DNA of 64,000 bases from Lentzea alba (GCF_011067745.1 NZ_JAAMPJ010000015.1:154281-218280); one strand, 5' to 3'; positions 40,215-50,412 are shown, counted from the stretch's first letter. The notes: a model not told the origin generated them from the sequence alone. Program-made: numbers and translations.

Positions 40215-42938
40215 ATGCCCGAACTGTCTCGCCGCACTCTTCTTGTGGGCGTCGCGATGACCGGTGCGGCAAGCGGACTGCACGCACCGGCGCAAGCCGG
40301 CGCCGCACTGGGCGGTCAGCCGCCACCGATCCCCGCCGCGGCCGCGGAAGTGCCACTGCGCTGGTTGGAAAGCGAGGCGCCTCAGGCACTCGTCGGCACC
40401 ACCTGGGGAGTGCCGTGGGCGCGGGGTGCCCTGCCCAAAGGCAGCGAGTTGTCCCTCACCACCGCCGCGGGACAGGACGTGCCCGTGCAGACGTGGCCGA
40501 CTGGTTTCTGGCCGGACGGGACGGTCAAGTGGACCGCACACGCGATCGGTACGGAGGTCGCGCCGGCGCGGGAGTACCTGCTGCGCACCGGAAAGCCCGC
40601 CGCGCCCGCGACCCCGTTGCGGGTCAGCGAGAACCGCAAGGAGATCGAGGTCGACACCGGCGTCATCCGCTGCCGGATCGCTCGCCACGGGCGCGTCCTG
40701 GTTCCGTCGATCTCCAGGGGAGACCGGACCATCGCCACCGGCGGCACCCTGGTCTGCCTGCGCAAGAACACCGCGGACGACACGCCTGAGGTGGTGCGCA
40801 CTGAGCGGTTCACCGCCGACATCCGTGCGGTGACCGTCGAGCAACGTGGCCCGGTTCGCGCCGTGGTGCGTGTCGAAGGTGTGCACCGCGCCGACCGGGG
40901 CCCTCGGGTGTGGCTGCCGTTCACCATCCGGCTGTACCTGTACGCGGGCAGCGACGGCATCCGCATGGTGCACACCTTCGTCTTCGACGGCGACGCGAAC
41001 AAGGACTTCATCTCCGGCCTCGGTGTCCGCTTCCAGGTGCCGATGACCGATCAGCCGCACGACCGTCACGTGCGGTTCGCCGGTGACGGTGACGGCGTGC
41101 TCGGCGAGGCCGTCCGCGGCATCACCGGTCTGCGCCGTGACCCCGGTGCGGCGGTGCGGCAGGCGCAGATCGCCGGACGAGCGACACCTCCGGTGTCCAC
41201 TTGGGACACCCGTGTGAGCAGCCGGTTGCAGTACGTCCCGGCCTGGGGCGACTACAGCCTGCGGCAGTTGTCCGAGGGCTGCTTCGACATCCGCAAGCGC
41301 ACCCGCGCGGGCCACGGCTGGATCCCGGTGGACTCCGGCCGCCGGGCGTCCGGCCTCGGCTACGTCGGCGGGATCAGCGGAGGGTTCGCGTTCGGCATGC
41401 GCGACTTCTGGCAGCTGCACCCCACGCAGCTCGACGTCCGCGGCGCGGCGGGAGAGACAGCCGAGGTGACGATGTGGCTCTGGTCGCCCGACGCCACCCC
41501 GATGGACCTGCGCTTCTACCACGACGGGATGGGCCAGGACACCTACCCGAAACAGCTCGAAGGGCTGGAGATCACCTACGAGGACTACGAACCCGGCTTC
41601 GGCACGCCGTACGGGATCGCCCGCACCACCGAGCTGTCGTTCTGGGCCTTGGGGGCCACACCGTCCGCGGAACGGTTCGCCCAGCTGGCCGCGGCCGTCC
41701 GCACGCCACCGTTGATCGTCGCCGCACCGGCCCACCTGCACGGCGCCGGTGTCTTCGGCGACTGGAGCCCGGTCGACCGCAGCACACCGGCGCGGCGGGA
41801 GATCGAGGACCGGCTGGACTTCCTCTTCGACCACCACCGCGGCCAGGTCGAGCAGCGCAGCTGGTACGGGTTCTGGGACTACGGCGACATCATGCACACC
41901 TACGACTCCGACCGGCACGTGTGGCGCTACGACATCGGCGGGTACGCCTGGGACAACTCCGAGCTCTCGCCGGATCTGTGGCTGTGGTACCAGTACCTGA
42001 GATCCGGGCGCGCCGACGTGTTCCGGTTCGCCGAGGCCATGACCAGGCACACCGGCGAGGTGGATGTCTACCACCTGGGCAAGTGGCGTGACCTCGGCAC
42101 CAGGCACGGCGTGCAGCACTGGGCGGACAGCGCCAAGCAGCTGCGGATCAGCACCGCCGCGTACCGGCGGTTCTACTACTTCCTCACTGCCGACGAACGG
42201 GTCGGCGACCTGATGCGCGATCTCGTCGACGGCGATCGGACGTTCCTCGTGCTCGACCCGATCCGCAAGATCCGTACCGAGCCCTACCAACCGGACCCGC
42301 ACGCGTTGTCCGTCTCGCTCGGCACCGACTGGAGCGGTCTCGCCGCCGCCTTCCTGGCCGAGTGGGAGCGTGGGGGAGACCCGGTCGCGCTGCGCAAGCT
42401 GCAGGCGGGTGCCCGCACCATCGGGGCACTGCCCAACGGTTTCGTCCAGGGCAGCGGACTGTACGACCTGGACACCGGAGCCTTCGCGCAGGCGTCACCG
42501 GCCGTCTCCGTGGGCTCGCTCGGCGCGGTGTTCGGCCTCGTCGAGATGTGCAGTGAGCTCGTCGACCTGCTCGACATTCCGGAGTTCACGAACGCCTGGT
42601 TGCAGTACTGCCGGCTGTACAACGCCACGGCCGAGGAACAGAAGGCCGAGACCGGTCAGTCGTTCGGCAACCAGAACCTGCGGCAGGCCCACTCCCGGCT
42701 CACCGCGTTCGCCGCGGCGAAGACCGGCAACGCCACGCTGGCCGCCAGAGCGTGGCAGGAGTTCTACACCGGCCACGCCGGCTATCCGCGCAACGCACCC
42801 TGGAGAACGGTGCGGGTCGACGGCCCGGCCGTGCTCAAACCGGTGGACGAGGCGAGCTTCGTGTCGACGAATGCCTCCGCACAGTACGGCTTGGCCGCGA
42901 TCCAGTGCCTCGCGCTGGTCGGTGATCACCTGCCCTGA
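40215..42938 (+). CDS. Exo-rhamnogalacturonan lyase family protein (PL26-like)
   Basis: A 907-residue protein with a Tat-type leader (LSRRTLLVGVA, 1-30). The N-terminal domain contains VPLRWLESEAPQALVGTTWG, then VQTWPTGFWPDGTVKWTAHA, as in exo-rhamnogalacturonan lyases of the PcRGLX type. A large middle sandwich and an alpha/alpha barrel follow (WYGFWDYGDIMHTYDSDRHV, HWADSAKQLRIS). GGAGGG five bases before the ATG sets the start. It should release unsaturated galacturonosyl-rhamnose from rhamnogalacturonan ends, complementing the two PL11 endolyases. It opens a run of four pectin genes. Confidence 0.75.
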   Translation: MPELSRRTLLVGVAMTGAASGLHAPAQAGAALGGQPPPIPAAAAEVPLRWLESEAPQALVGTTWGVPWARGALPKGSELSLTTAAGQDVPVQTWPTGFWPDGTVKWTAHAIGTEVAPAREYLLRTGKPAAPATPLRVSENRKEIEVDTGVIRCRIARHGRVLVPSISRGDRTIATGGTLVCLRKNTADDTPEVVRTERFTADIRAVTVEQRGPVRAVVRVEGVHRADRGPRVWLPFTIRLYLYAGSDGIRMVHTFVFDGDANKDFISGLGVRFQVPMTDQPHDRHVRFAGDGDGVLGEAVRGITGLRRDPGAAVRQAQIAGRATPPVSTWDTRVSSRLQYVPAWGDYSLRQLSEGCFDIRKRTRAGHGWIPVDSGRRASGLGYVGGISGGFAFGMRDFWQLHPTQLDVRGAAGETAEVTMWLWSPDATPMDLRFYHDGMGQDTYPKQLEGLEITYEDYEPGFGTPYGIARTTELSFWALGATPSAERFAQLAAAVRTPPLIVAAPAHLHGAGVFGDWSPVDRSTPARREIEDRLDFLFDHHRGQVEQRSWYGFWDYGDIMHTYDSDRHVWRYDIGGYAWDNSELSPDLWLWYQYLRSGRADVFRFAEAMTRHTGEVDVYHLGKWRDLGTRHGVQHWADSAKQLRISTAAYRRFYYFLTADERVGDLMRDLVDGDRTFLVLDPIRKIRTEPYQPDPHALSVSLGTDWSGLAAAFLAEWERGGDPVALRKLQAGARTIGALPNGFVQGSGLYDLDTGAFAQASPAVSVGSLGAVFGLVEMCSELVDLLDIPEFTNAWLQYCRLYNATAEEQKAETGQSFGNQNLRQAHSRLTAFAAAKTGNATLAARAWQEFYTGHAGYPRNAPWRTVRVDGPAVLKPVDEASFVSTNASAQYGLAAIQCLALVGDHLP

Positions 42939-42981
42939 CCCGGCACCCGCACCCTGCCCTGACCCTGCACAGGGAGGATTC

Positions 42982-44832
42982 ATGAAACTGTCCAAAAAGG
43001 TCTCGACAGCCGGGGCCGTAGTCGCCCTGCTGTCCGCCACGGTGACGGCTTCTGCCGTCGCACCGGCCGCCGCGACGCCCCCGGTCGGCGTCGCGGCGGC
43101 CGCCAGACCGATGGAGAACCTCGGCCGCGGCGTCGTCGCCGTGCGGTCGAGCAACACCGCTGTGCTGGTCTCCTGGCGGCTGCTGGGGCTCGACCCGGAC
43201 GGCATCGGGTTCAACGTGTACCGGTCCACTGCCGGAGGCCAGGAGGTCAAGCTCAACTCCGCGGTTCTGACCGGAGGCACCAACTTCACCGACTCGACGG
43301 CGGACCTGACCCGGTCGAACAGCTACCGGGTACGGCCCGTGGTCGACGGCGCGGAACAGCCACCGAGCGGCGCCTTCACGCTGACCGCCAACCACGCCGT
43401 CGAGCCGGTCGTCCGCGTGCCGCTGCGCTCCGGCGGCCCGGTGAAGTTCGTCTGGGTCGGCGACCTCGACGGCGACGGTGAGTACGACTACGTTCTGGAC
43501 CGCCAGACGTCGCCGCAGACCCTCGAGGCCTACCGGCGTGACGGCCAGCTCCTCTGGTCGGTCAACATGGGACCCAACAGCACCAACCAGAACAACATCG
43601 AAGGTGGATCGTCCACCATCGACGTCGGCCACAACGACGGCGTCACCGTCTACGACTTCGACAGCGACGGCCGTGCCGAGGTCGCCGTGCGGATCGCCAA
43701 CGGCGTTCGCTTCGGCAACGGCACCACCTTCACCAACAGCGACAACAACCGTCAGTTCATCGCGATCCTCGACGGCATGACCGGGGCACCCCGCGCCACC
43801 GCTCCCGTGCCGACGGACTACCTGCGGGACGGCCCGATGTACGCCCGGTTCGGCGTGGGCCACCTCGACGGTACGCGGCCGAGTCTGGTCGCCTTCATGA
43901 AGAACCGGATCGGCAGCGGGGCGTTCAACCTCATGATGGGCGCCTGGCAGTTCGACGGCCAGGAGCTGACCCAGCAGTGGAAGTGGCTGCGCGGCAACCA
44001 GAACGCACCCGACGGGCACAACACCCGCGTCATCGACGTCAACGGCGACGGTACCGACGAGGTCGCCGAGATCGGGTTCGTGCTCAACGGAAACGGCACC
44101 CTGCGGTACTCCCTGGGGCCCTCGGGCATCATCCACGGCGACCGCTTCCACATCGCCAAGATGGACCCCAGTCGCCCAGGCCTGCAGGGTTACGGCGTTC
44201 AACAGGACAACCCCAGCGGCCTGCGCGAGTACTACTACGACGCCACTGACGGCTCCATCATCTGGCGACACACCGCGTCCGGTACCGCCGACGTGGGACG
44301 CGGCATGGCGGGCGACATCGACCCGCGGTTCCCCGGCATGGAGGTCTGGTCCTTCTCTGGCCTCTACAACGCACCCGCCAACCGCCTCACCGAACCGAAC
44401 ACGTCGCTGAGGCCGTGGCCGCAACTGGGCCTGTGGTGGGACGGCGACATGACGATGGAACTGCTCAACGACGGCAAGTTCGAGAAGTGGGACCCGAACA
44501 ACCCCAAGCCCACCAACGGCTTGCAACGGCTGCTCAACACCTCGACCTACGGCGCGGTCGACGCGAGCCAGGAAGTCCAGCCGACCTTCTACGCCGACAT
44601 CCTCGGCGACTGGCGTGAAGAAGCCGTGTACACCAACGCGAGCTACAACCAGCTGATCATCTTCACCACCAACCAGCCCACGAGCACAAGGCTTTACACG
44701 CTGGCGCACAACCCCGCCTACCGCAACGCCATGACGCTCAAGGGGTACATGCAGTCCCACCACGTCGACTACTTCCTGGGCGTCGGCATGAGCCGGCCAC
44801 CCAGGCCGAACATCACTTACCCAGGCAGGTAA
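42982..44832 (+). CDS. PL11 rhamnogalacturonan lyase
   Basis: A 616-residue secreted lyase: signal peptide 1-35, then a PL11 propeller without a binding module. Motifs include RPMENLGRGVVAVRSSNTAV, calcium loops GDLDGDGEYD, YDFDSDGR and DVNGDGTDE, and the end motif QSHHVDYFLG. AGGGAGG before the ATG gives the start. Compared with the PL11 at 5722, it lacks CBM35 and differs in the N-terminal Ig-like part, so the two may differ in endo or exo action. It is 43 bases downstream of the PL26-like gene and 4 bases upstream of the PL9-like gene. Confidence 0.92.
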   Translation: MKLSKKVSTAGAVVALLSATVTASAVAPAAATPPVGVAAAARPMENLGRGVVAVRSSNTAVLVSWRLLGLDPDGIGFNVYRSTAGGQEVKLNSAVLTGGTNFTDSTADLTRSNSYRVRPVVDGAEQPPSGAFTLTANHAVEPVVRVPLRSGGPVKFVWVGDLDGDGEYDYVLDRQTSPQTLEAYRRDGQLLWSVNMGPNSTNQNNIEGGSSTIDVGHNDGVTVYDFDSDGRAEVAVRIANGVRFGNGTTFTNSDNNRQFIAILDGMTGAPRATAPVPTDYLRDGPMYARFGVGHLDGTRPSLVAFMKNRIGSGAFNLMMGAWQFDGQELTQQWKWLRGNQNAPDGHNTRVIDVNGDGTDEVAEIGFVLNGNGTLRYSLGPSGIIHGDRFHIAKMDPSRPGLQGYGVQQDNPSGLREYYYDATDGSIIWRHTASGTADVGRGMAGDIDPRFPGMEVWSFSGLYNAPANRLTEPNTSLRPWPQLGLWWDGDMTMELLNDGKFEKWDPNNPKPTNGLQRLLNTSTYGAVDASQEVQPTFYADILGDWREEAVYTNASYNQLIIFTTNQPTSTRLYTLAHNPAYRNAMTLKGYMQSHHVDYFLGVGMSRPPRPNITYPGR

Positions 44833-44836
44833 AGCT

Positions 44837-46171
44837 GTGAAGAACACGATCTACCTGACCCGCGCGCTCCTTGTCGCGGTGATCACGGCGACCCCTCTTG
44901 TGATTGCCGCAGGCCCGGCATCGGCCGCGAGCGTCTACTACGTCGCTCCCAACGGAAATGACAGTGCGGCCGGTACGCAGGCCGCTCCGTGGGCGTCGAT
45001 CGCCCGCGCGCAGACAGCCGCCAAGCCGGGGGACACCGTCTACTTCCGAGGCGGCAGGTACGCCTACACCCGTGCGAACAGCGCCTGCTCGAGCCAGACG
45101 GCCAGAGTCGACGCGATCACCCTGAACAAGAGCGGCAGCTCGGGCAACCCGATCCGGTACTGGGCCCATCCGGGGGAGAAGCCGGTCTTCGACTTCTCGC
45201 GAATGAGGGACGACTGCCGCATCAAGGGCTTCAGCGTCACCGGCAACTGGATCCACCTCAAAGGACTGGAAGTCACCGGCGTACCGCAGAACAACAACCG
45301 CAACGCCGAGTCCTGGGGGCTCTGGATCTCCGGCAGCAACAACACCTTCGAGCAGATCGACACCCACCACCACATGGGCACCGGTCTGTTCATCAACGGA
45401 GGGGGCGGCAACCTCGTCCTCAACTCGGACTCGCACGAGAACTACGACCTGCGCAGCAACGACAGCCCCGGCGAGAACGCCGACGGGTTCGGTTCGCACT
45501 ACACGCCCGCCGGGCGGCCCGCGAACGTGTTCCGGGGGTGCCGCGCGTGGTGGAACGCCGATGACGGGTACGACCTGATCTCCACCTACTCGCCTGTGCT
45601 CATCGAGAACTCGTGGGCGTGGCGCAACGGGTACGTGCCGGGGACGACGACGTCCGCGGGCAACGGTGCCGGTTTCAAGATGGGTGGCTTCGGCCGCGAG
45701 TACGACGCCGGGGCGGTGAAGCACACCGTCCGCTTCTCGGTGGCGTTCAACAACAAGGCCGCTGGCTTCTACTCCAACCACCACCCGGTGGCCAACGACT
45801 ACTTCGACAACACCAGCTACGGCAACCGCCCCGATTTCGACATGCGGGGAATCAACTCGAGCGGCGCCTCCGTCGGCAGGGGCACCCTGCGCAACAACAT
45901 CGCCTACACCGGCACGCTGCTCGCGAACATGAACGGCACGACGGCCTCGCACAACTCCTGGAACCTCAACGTCCCGTTGTCGGACGCGCAGTTCCGGAGC
46001 GTGTCGACGTCCGGCTGGGACGCCCCCCGCCAGGCCGACGGCAATTTGCCCGTGCTGCCGCACCTCCGCCTCGCCGCGAACAGCGCGTTGATCGACAAGG
46101 GCACCAACGTGGGTCTGCCCTTCAGTGGAAGCGCGCCGGATCTCGGCGCCTTCGAGAACGATGGAAGGTGA
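44837..46171 (+). CDS. PL9-like secreted parallel beta-helix lyase
   Basis: A 444-residue protein with a signal peptide (1-31) and a right-handed parallel beta-helix. VYYVAPNGNDSAAGTQAAPW at the mature N-terminus and GENADGFGSH followed by WWNADDGYDLI are hallmarks of PL9 pectate lyases, with the Asp pairs binding calcium. It would cut polygalacturonate or rhamnogalacturonan. The GTG start is four bases after the PL11 stop, so translational coupling is likely. The end overlaps or abuts the next gene. Confidence 0.85.
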   Translation: MKNTIYLTRALLVAVITATPLVIAAGPASAASVYYVAPNGNDSAAGTQAAPWASIARAQTAAKPGDTVYFRGGRYAYTRANSACSSQTARVDAITLNKSGSSGNPIRYWAHPGEKPVFDFSRMRDDCRIKGFSVTGNWIHLKGLEVTGVPQNNNRNAESWGLWISGSNNTFEQIDTHHHMGTGLFINGGGGNLVLNSDSHENYDLRSNDSPGENADGFGSHYTPAGRPANVFRGCRAWWNADDGYDLISTYSPVLIENSWAWRNGYVPGTTTSAGNGAGFKMGGFGREYDAGAVKHTVRFSVAFNNKAAGFYSNHHPVANDYFDNTSYGNRPDFDMRGINSSGASVGRGTLRNNIAYTGTLLANMNGTTASHNSWNLNVPLSDAQFRSVSTSGWDAPRQADGNLPVLPHLRLAANSALIDKGTNVGLPFSGSAPDLGAFENDGR

Positions 46172-46175
46172 CATC

Positions 46176-47990
46176 TTGAGGCAAACATCGCGCGTCGCTT
46201 CGAAGTACTGGAAGTTGTCCGCCACCGCACTCTTGGCTGTGGCGCTGGCGGTACCGCTCTCAGTGAGCACCGCTGCGGCGGACCCACCGGCAGCCCAGAT
46301 ACAGCAAGCCCAGATGCAGGCAGACCAGCCACCTGCGACGGAACTCCAGGACCAGGGCGCCGGACCGGTGATGGATCGCGGTCTCGACTTCCTGGTGTCC
46401 GACTACCAGACCCGCGTTCCGTCGAAGTACACGGCTGACTCCTGGGCTCCCTTCGCCAAGGCGTTGACCACCGCTGCCGGTGTCGCCGGTAACAGGTCGG
46501 CCGCTGTTTCGGAGGTCGCTGCCGCGAAGACGGCGCTGATGAACGCCGCCGGCGAGCTGAAGGCGGCTGACGAGGGCACGTTCCAGACCATCACGAACAA
46601 CAAGTTCTGGAACGACACCAGCGGCAACCCGATCTATTCGCAGGGTGGCGGCGTCTTCAAGTTCGGTGACACCTACTACTGGTACGGCGTGCACTACTCC
46701 GGTGCCGAGCTCTACCGGGCCAACCCGACGCGCAAGTACGACGGGAACGTCAGCTTCGTGTCGATCCCGGTGTACTCGTCGAAGGACCTGGTGAACTGGA
46801 AGTTCGAGAACCGGGTCGCGACGCGTTCCACCGGCGTCGGCAGCGGCGCCAACATGGGAGGTGCGGGCTGGGTCGGGCGTCTCGGTGTCTCGTACAACGA
46901 GAACACCGGCAAGTACGTGCTCGCCACGCAGATGTGGCACACCGGTCGCGGCGGACACGGTGTTCTGCTGCTGCAGGGCGACTCGCCCACCGACACCTTC
47001 GACTACGGCTACTTCCAGACCCAGATCACCAACTCGCCCACGACCGGCACCGGTGACCAGACGGTCTTCACCGACGACAACGGCAAGGACTACCTGATCT
47101 TCTCCAACCGCGAAGGGCGTTCGCGCGGCTTCGTGGCCAAGTTCCGGGAGTCCGACTCGCTGCGGATCGAGCCGGGCGTGGAGATCCGCCGCGGCTCCGG
47201 TCGCGAGGGCAACGCCATGTTCAAGCTCGACGGCAAGTACTACCACGCGGCGTCGGACCTGCACGGCTGGAACACCTCGGTCAACTACGTCAACGAGTCG
47301 ACCAGCAGCAACGTCCAGGGCTCCTACAGCAGCGAGTACGTCCTTGCCGGCACCGAGATGGACTACAGCCACGTGACCCAGACCGGGTTCTTCGTGACGG
47401 TCAAGGGCACCAAGCAGAACACGGTGATCTACGCCGGCGACCGCTGGGCCGACTTCGCCTGGAACGGTATCGGCTACAACCAGTGGGTGCCGATCACCAA
47501 GACCGGTGCGCGGCCACGGTTCCACTCGGTGAGCCAGTGGGAGTTCAACGTCACGACCGGCGAATGGCGCACCGGGCCGGCGAACAACTACATCCTCAAC
47601 CCGGACATCCAGGCCGACCGCATCATCGTCTCCAGTGTGCGTGGATGGCGGAACCTCGGCGGTTCGGTGACCAACGTCAACGGTGGTGTGAACGGGTCTC
47701 GCTTCGCCCTTCAGGTGAGCAACAGTGGCGGCGTGGAGCAGCGGATCGAGTCGGTGCCCGCGGGCACCTACACCCTGTCCACGTACGCTCGGGGCAGTGC
47801 CGGACAGGTCGTGATCACCGGCGCCAACGGCAGCCAACGCACCCTGAGCATCCCGTCGTCGAGCGGCTGGGCCAAGCGCGAGCTCACCGGCATCGTGCTA
47901 CCCAGCGGGGGCGCCACTGTCACCGTGCGGGCGTCGGGTTCAGGCGGTGTTGTCGTCGACCAGTTCTCACTGGTCAAGACCTCAGCGTAA
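46176..47990 (+). CDS. Secreted GH43 enzyme, exo-beta-1,3-galactanase-like
   Basis: A 604-residue secreted protein. TTG 46176 is preferred because GGAAGG lies seven bases upstream and a signal peptide starts directly; ATG 46161 would overlap the previous gene by 11 bases. A FIVAR-like helical region (70-135) precedes the GH43 propeller (145-480), and a jelly-roll module (490-604) ends it. The opening NPIYSQGGGVFKFGDTYYWY resembles GH43 subfamily 24, galactan 1,3-beta-galactosidases. Such an enzyme would trim the main chain of type II arabinogalactan. Subfamily assignment is by eye. Confidence 0.7.
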   Translation: MRQTSRVASKYWKLSATALLAVALAVPLSVSTAAADPPAAQIQQAQMQADQPPATELQDQGAGPVMDRGLDFLVSDYQTRVPSKYTADSWAPFAKALTTAAGVAGNRSAAVSEVAAAKTALMNAAGELKAADEGTFQTITNNKFWNDTSGNPIYSQGGGVFKFGDTYYWYGVHYSGAELYRANPTRKYDGNVSFVSIPVYSSKDLVNWKFENRVATRSTGVGSGANMGGAGWVGRLGVSYNENTGKYVLATQMWHTGRGGHGVLLLQGDSPTDTFDYGYFQTQITNSPTTGTGDQTVFTDDNGKDYLIFSNREGRSRGFVAKFRESDSLRIEPGVEIRRGSGREGNAMFKLDGKYYHAASDLHGWNTSVNYVNESTSSNVQGSYSSEYVLAGTEMDYSHVTQTGFFVTVKGTKQNTVIYAGDRWADFAWNGIGYNQWVPITKTGARPRFHSVSQWEFNVTTGEWRTGPANNYILNPDIQADRIIVSSVRGWRNLGGSVTNVNGGVNGSRFALQVSNSGGVEQRIESVPAGTYTLSTYARGSAGQVVITGANGSQRTLSIPSSSGWAKRELTGIVLPSGGATVTVRASGSGGVVVDQFSLVKTSA

Positions 47991-48022
47991 CCAGGGCAGA
48001 GACCGCGTCAGCGGTGTGATCG

Positions 48023-48063
48023 CCGACCTCCACCACGGCCATCGGCGCCGGGGTGGAGGTCGG
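48023..48063. terminator. Bidirectional terminator
   Basis: CCGACCTCCACC (48023-48034) and GGTGGAGGTCGG (48052-48063) form a perfect 12-bp stem with a 17-base loop between the convergent GH43 and SDR genes. Confidence 0.65.
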
Positions 48064-48080
48064 TCGCGTGACGGCACCAG

Positions 48081-48845
48081 TCAGTTGCCGTGCGGGGCCA
48101 TGCCGTTGAGCACCGCGACAACCTGCTCGTAGTCGCCACGAGCCTCGGCGTACCGCAGGAATTTGACCTGTTCCACCTGGATCTCCGTCGTCTCGGGCTG
48201 GGTCTCGATGATGCTCATGACCTCGGCGATGTAGGCGTCGAGCGGTACGGCGTGCTCACTGTCGGCCTGTCCGGGCATCAGATCCGTCTGAACCATCGGG
48301 GGTTCGAGTTCGGCGACCCGCACCGTCGTGTCGGCGAGCTGGAGCCGCAGTGACTCGCTGAGCATGTGGATGGCGGCCTTGGACGCGTTGTAGCTCGGTG
48401 TCATCTTCAGCGGGGCGAACGCGAGTCCGGAGGAGACGGTCATGATGGTGGCGTCGGGCCGGGTCTGCAGGTGCTCGACGAAGGCGGCGATCAGGCGGAT
48501 CGGGCCGAGGAGGTTGGTGGTCACGATGCGCTCGGCCGAGTCGAGGAACGTCTCGGGGCGGTGCCAGTCCTCCGCGCTCATGATGCCGGCCATGGTGATC
48601 AGCACGTTGAGCTCGGGGTGGCGGGCGAGCACGTCCTTGGCCGCGGACTGGATGCTGTCCGGGTCGGCGGTGTCGATGCGGACGGTGTCGACGCCGGGGT
48701 GTTCAAGAGCGATCTTGTCGAGCAGTTCGGTGCGCCGGCCGCCGATGATCACGGTGTTGCCGCGCTTCCGCAGAGCGAGGGCCAGCGCCAGGCCGATGCC
48801 GCTGGTGGCCCCAGGGATGAAGACGGTGTTGCCGGTGATGTCCAT
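48081..48845 (-). CDS. SDR-family oxidoreductase (DltE-like)
   Basis: A 254-residue short-chain dehydrogenase starting MDITGNTVFIPGATSGIGLA. It has the glycine-rich GATSGIG, NVLITMAG, a catalytic Ser in MTVSSGLAFAP and YNASKAA. The ending QVEQVKFLRYAEARGDYEQV is typical of a SDR group found next to helix-turn-helix regulators in actinomycetes. It is divergent from such a regulator (48946). The ribosome-binding site is weak. Substrate unknown; it shows no link to pectin breakdown. Confidence 0.85.
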   Translation of the reverse strand: MDITGNTVFIPGATSGIGLALALALRKRGNTVIIGGRRTELLDKIALEHPGVDTVRIDTADPDSIQSAAKDVLARHPELNVLITMAGIMSAEDWHRPETFLDSAERIVTTNLLGPIRLIAAFVEHLQTRPDATIMTVSSGLAFAPLKMTPSYNASKAAIHMLSESLRLQLADTTVRVAELEPPMVQTDLMPGQADSEHAVPLDAYIAEVMSIIETQPETTEIQVEQVKFLRYAEARGDYEQVVAVLNGMAPHGN

Positions 48846-48945
48846 GCCAAGACTTTCGCGCTGAAGCCTCAACGCGAGGCAGAGATCACTTATCGGGGGA
48901 TCGGCGATCCCTGGCTCACGTGAGCAGGAGCCGGATACTGGGGGT

Positions 48946-49836
48946 GTGGATCGTGCGGAGCTCGCGGCCTTCCTGCGCCGTCGCCGGGAGGACCTGCGTC
49001 CGGAAGACGTCGGGTTGTCGGAGGGTGCGCGCAGGCGGGCGCCGGGGCTGCGGCGGGAGGAGGTCGCGGCGCTGGCGGTGATGTCCACGGACTACTACAC
49101 GCGGCTGGAGCAGCAGCGAGGTCCGCAGCCGAGTGAGCAGATGCTGGCCTCGCTGGCCCGCGCGCTGCGGTTGAGCGACGACGAGCGGGATTATCTGTTC
49201 CGGGTGGCCGGCCGCAACGCCCCGTCGCCGCAGATGACCGCCACGCACGTCGCGCCCGCGTTGCAACGGGTGCTGGACCGGCTGTCGGACACGCCCGCGT
49301 TGGTCCTGTCCAGCCTCGGCGAGGTGCTCGTGCAGAACCGGTTCGCCGAGGCGTTGTACGGAGACACCTCCCGGTACACAGGGTTGGCCCGCAGCTGGAG
49401 CTACCGCTGGTTCACCGACCCCGACGCGCGCCTGATCTACCCGGAGCGCGACCGCGCCCGGCACAGCCGGGCGCAGGTGGCGAACCTGCGCGCCGCGTAC
49501 GGGCCGTTGGGTCCGCGATCACGTGCCGGTGAGCTGGTGCGCGCGCTACGCAAGGAGAGCGTCGAGTTCGCGGAGCTGTGGGAACGGCACGAGGTCGCGA
49601 AACGGTTCGTGGAGCACAAGGTGCTGGTGCACCCGCAGCTCGGCGAGATCGAGGTCGACTGTCAGGCGTTGTTCACCGAGGACCAGTCACAAATGCTGCT
49701 GGTGCTCACCGCGCCGCCGCGCACGGAGGCGTTCGAGAAGCTGCAGTTGCTCGGAGTGCTGGGCACCGAGAAGTTCGGCGACGCGCAGCGGGCCGGCCTC
49801 TCCGCCGGTCAGGCCGGCGAGAGCGGGTACCGGTAG
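48946..49836 (+). CDS. XRE/MmyB-type transcriptional regulator
   Basis: A 296-residue regulator with an XRE helix-turn-helix (LRREEVAALAVMSTDYYTRL, then EQQRGPQPSEQML) and a C-terminal MmyB-like PAS-fold domain (130-290; LVQNRFAEALYG). Homologs bind fatty acids or other small molecules. It is divergent from the SDR at 48081 and probably controls it. GATACT about seven bases before the GTG suggests a leaderless transcript. Confidence 0.88.
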   Translation: MDRAELAAFLRRRREDLRPEDVGLSEGARRRAPGLRREEVAALAVMSTDYYTRLEQQRGPQPSEQMLASLARALRLSDDERDYLFRVAGRNAPSPQMTATHVAPALQRVLDRLSDTPALVLSSLGEVLVQNRFAEALYGDTSRYTGLARSWSYRWFTDPDARLIYPERDRARHSRAQVANLRAAYGPLGPRSRAGELVRALRKESVEFAELWERHEVAKRFVEHKVLVHPQLGEIEVDCQALFTEDQSQMLLVLTAPPRTEAFEKLQLLGVLGTEKFGDAQRAGLSAGQAGESGYR

Positions 49837-49852
49837 CTGCCTGCCGCCGGAG

Positions 49853-50305
49853 TCACCCGGTCGGCATGCCGACCCGCGCGGCCTCCACGGTCCGTCGCAA
49901 GACGGCGACGGTGCCTGCCAGCTGCTCGAGTGATCGGCCGGTCAGCGGGTCGGCGAGCCAGATGCGCAACTCGTTCTCGAACGTGGGGGTGGCGGCATCC
50001 ATCAGTCGCCGGCCCTCATCGGTCAGAACGATCAGCGAGGAGCGGCGGTTCTCCGGGTTCGGGCGCCGGCTCACCCACCCCGCGGCCTCGAGCCGGTCGA
50101 CCGCCTTGCTGGTCGCGCCCACGGTGATCGCGACCTCGTGGGCGAGGTCGTTGACCCGGCAGTTGTCCCGGCCGCCGATGATCCGCAGGAACTCGAACTG
50201 CGCCGTGGTCAGGCCGTGCTCGGCCCGCAACCGCTCGCCGAGGACGTTGTAGAGCCTCGTCTCGTACCTGACGAGGTCGGCGAACACCTGTGCGACATCC
50301 ACCAC
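49853..50305 (-). CDS. MarR-family transcriptional regulator
   Basis: A 150-residue winged-helix regulator. The recognition region reads VNDLAHEVAITVGATSKAVD, then RLEAAGWVSRRPNPENRRS, the MarR wing. GAAGGA seven bases before the GTG supports the start. It is divergent from the carboxylesterase at 50413, with the palindrome ATTCCTTGGAAT between them. It probably represses both genes and responds to a small lipophilic or phenolic compound. Confidence 0.88.
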   Translation of the reverse strand: MVDVAQVFADLVRYETRLYNVLGERLRAEHGLTTAQFEFLRIIGGRDNCRVNDLAHEVAITVGATSKAVDRLEAAGWVSRRPNPENRRSSLIVLTDEGRRLMDAATPTFENELRIWLADPLTGRSLEQLAGTVAVLRRTVEAARVGMPTG

Positions 50306-50329
50306 AGGGTGATCCTTCCCTGAAAGGTC

Positions 50330-50341
50330 ATTCCTTGGAAT
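50330..50341. promoter_or_regulatory. Putative MarR operator ATTCC-TT-GGAAT
   Basis: Perfect 5-bp arms around TT, 25 bases upstream of the MarR start and 72 bases before the carboxylesterase. The position between divergent genes suits a MarR dimer site. Confidence 0.45.
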
Positions 50342-50412
50342 AAACTATCGGACACCGGTTCGCTCCGTCATCGGACCCGTCCGTTGTCCCGCATACGAAG
50401 GCATGATCCAGA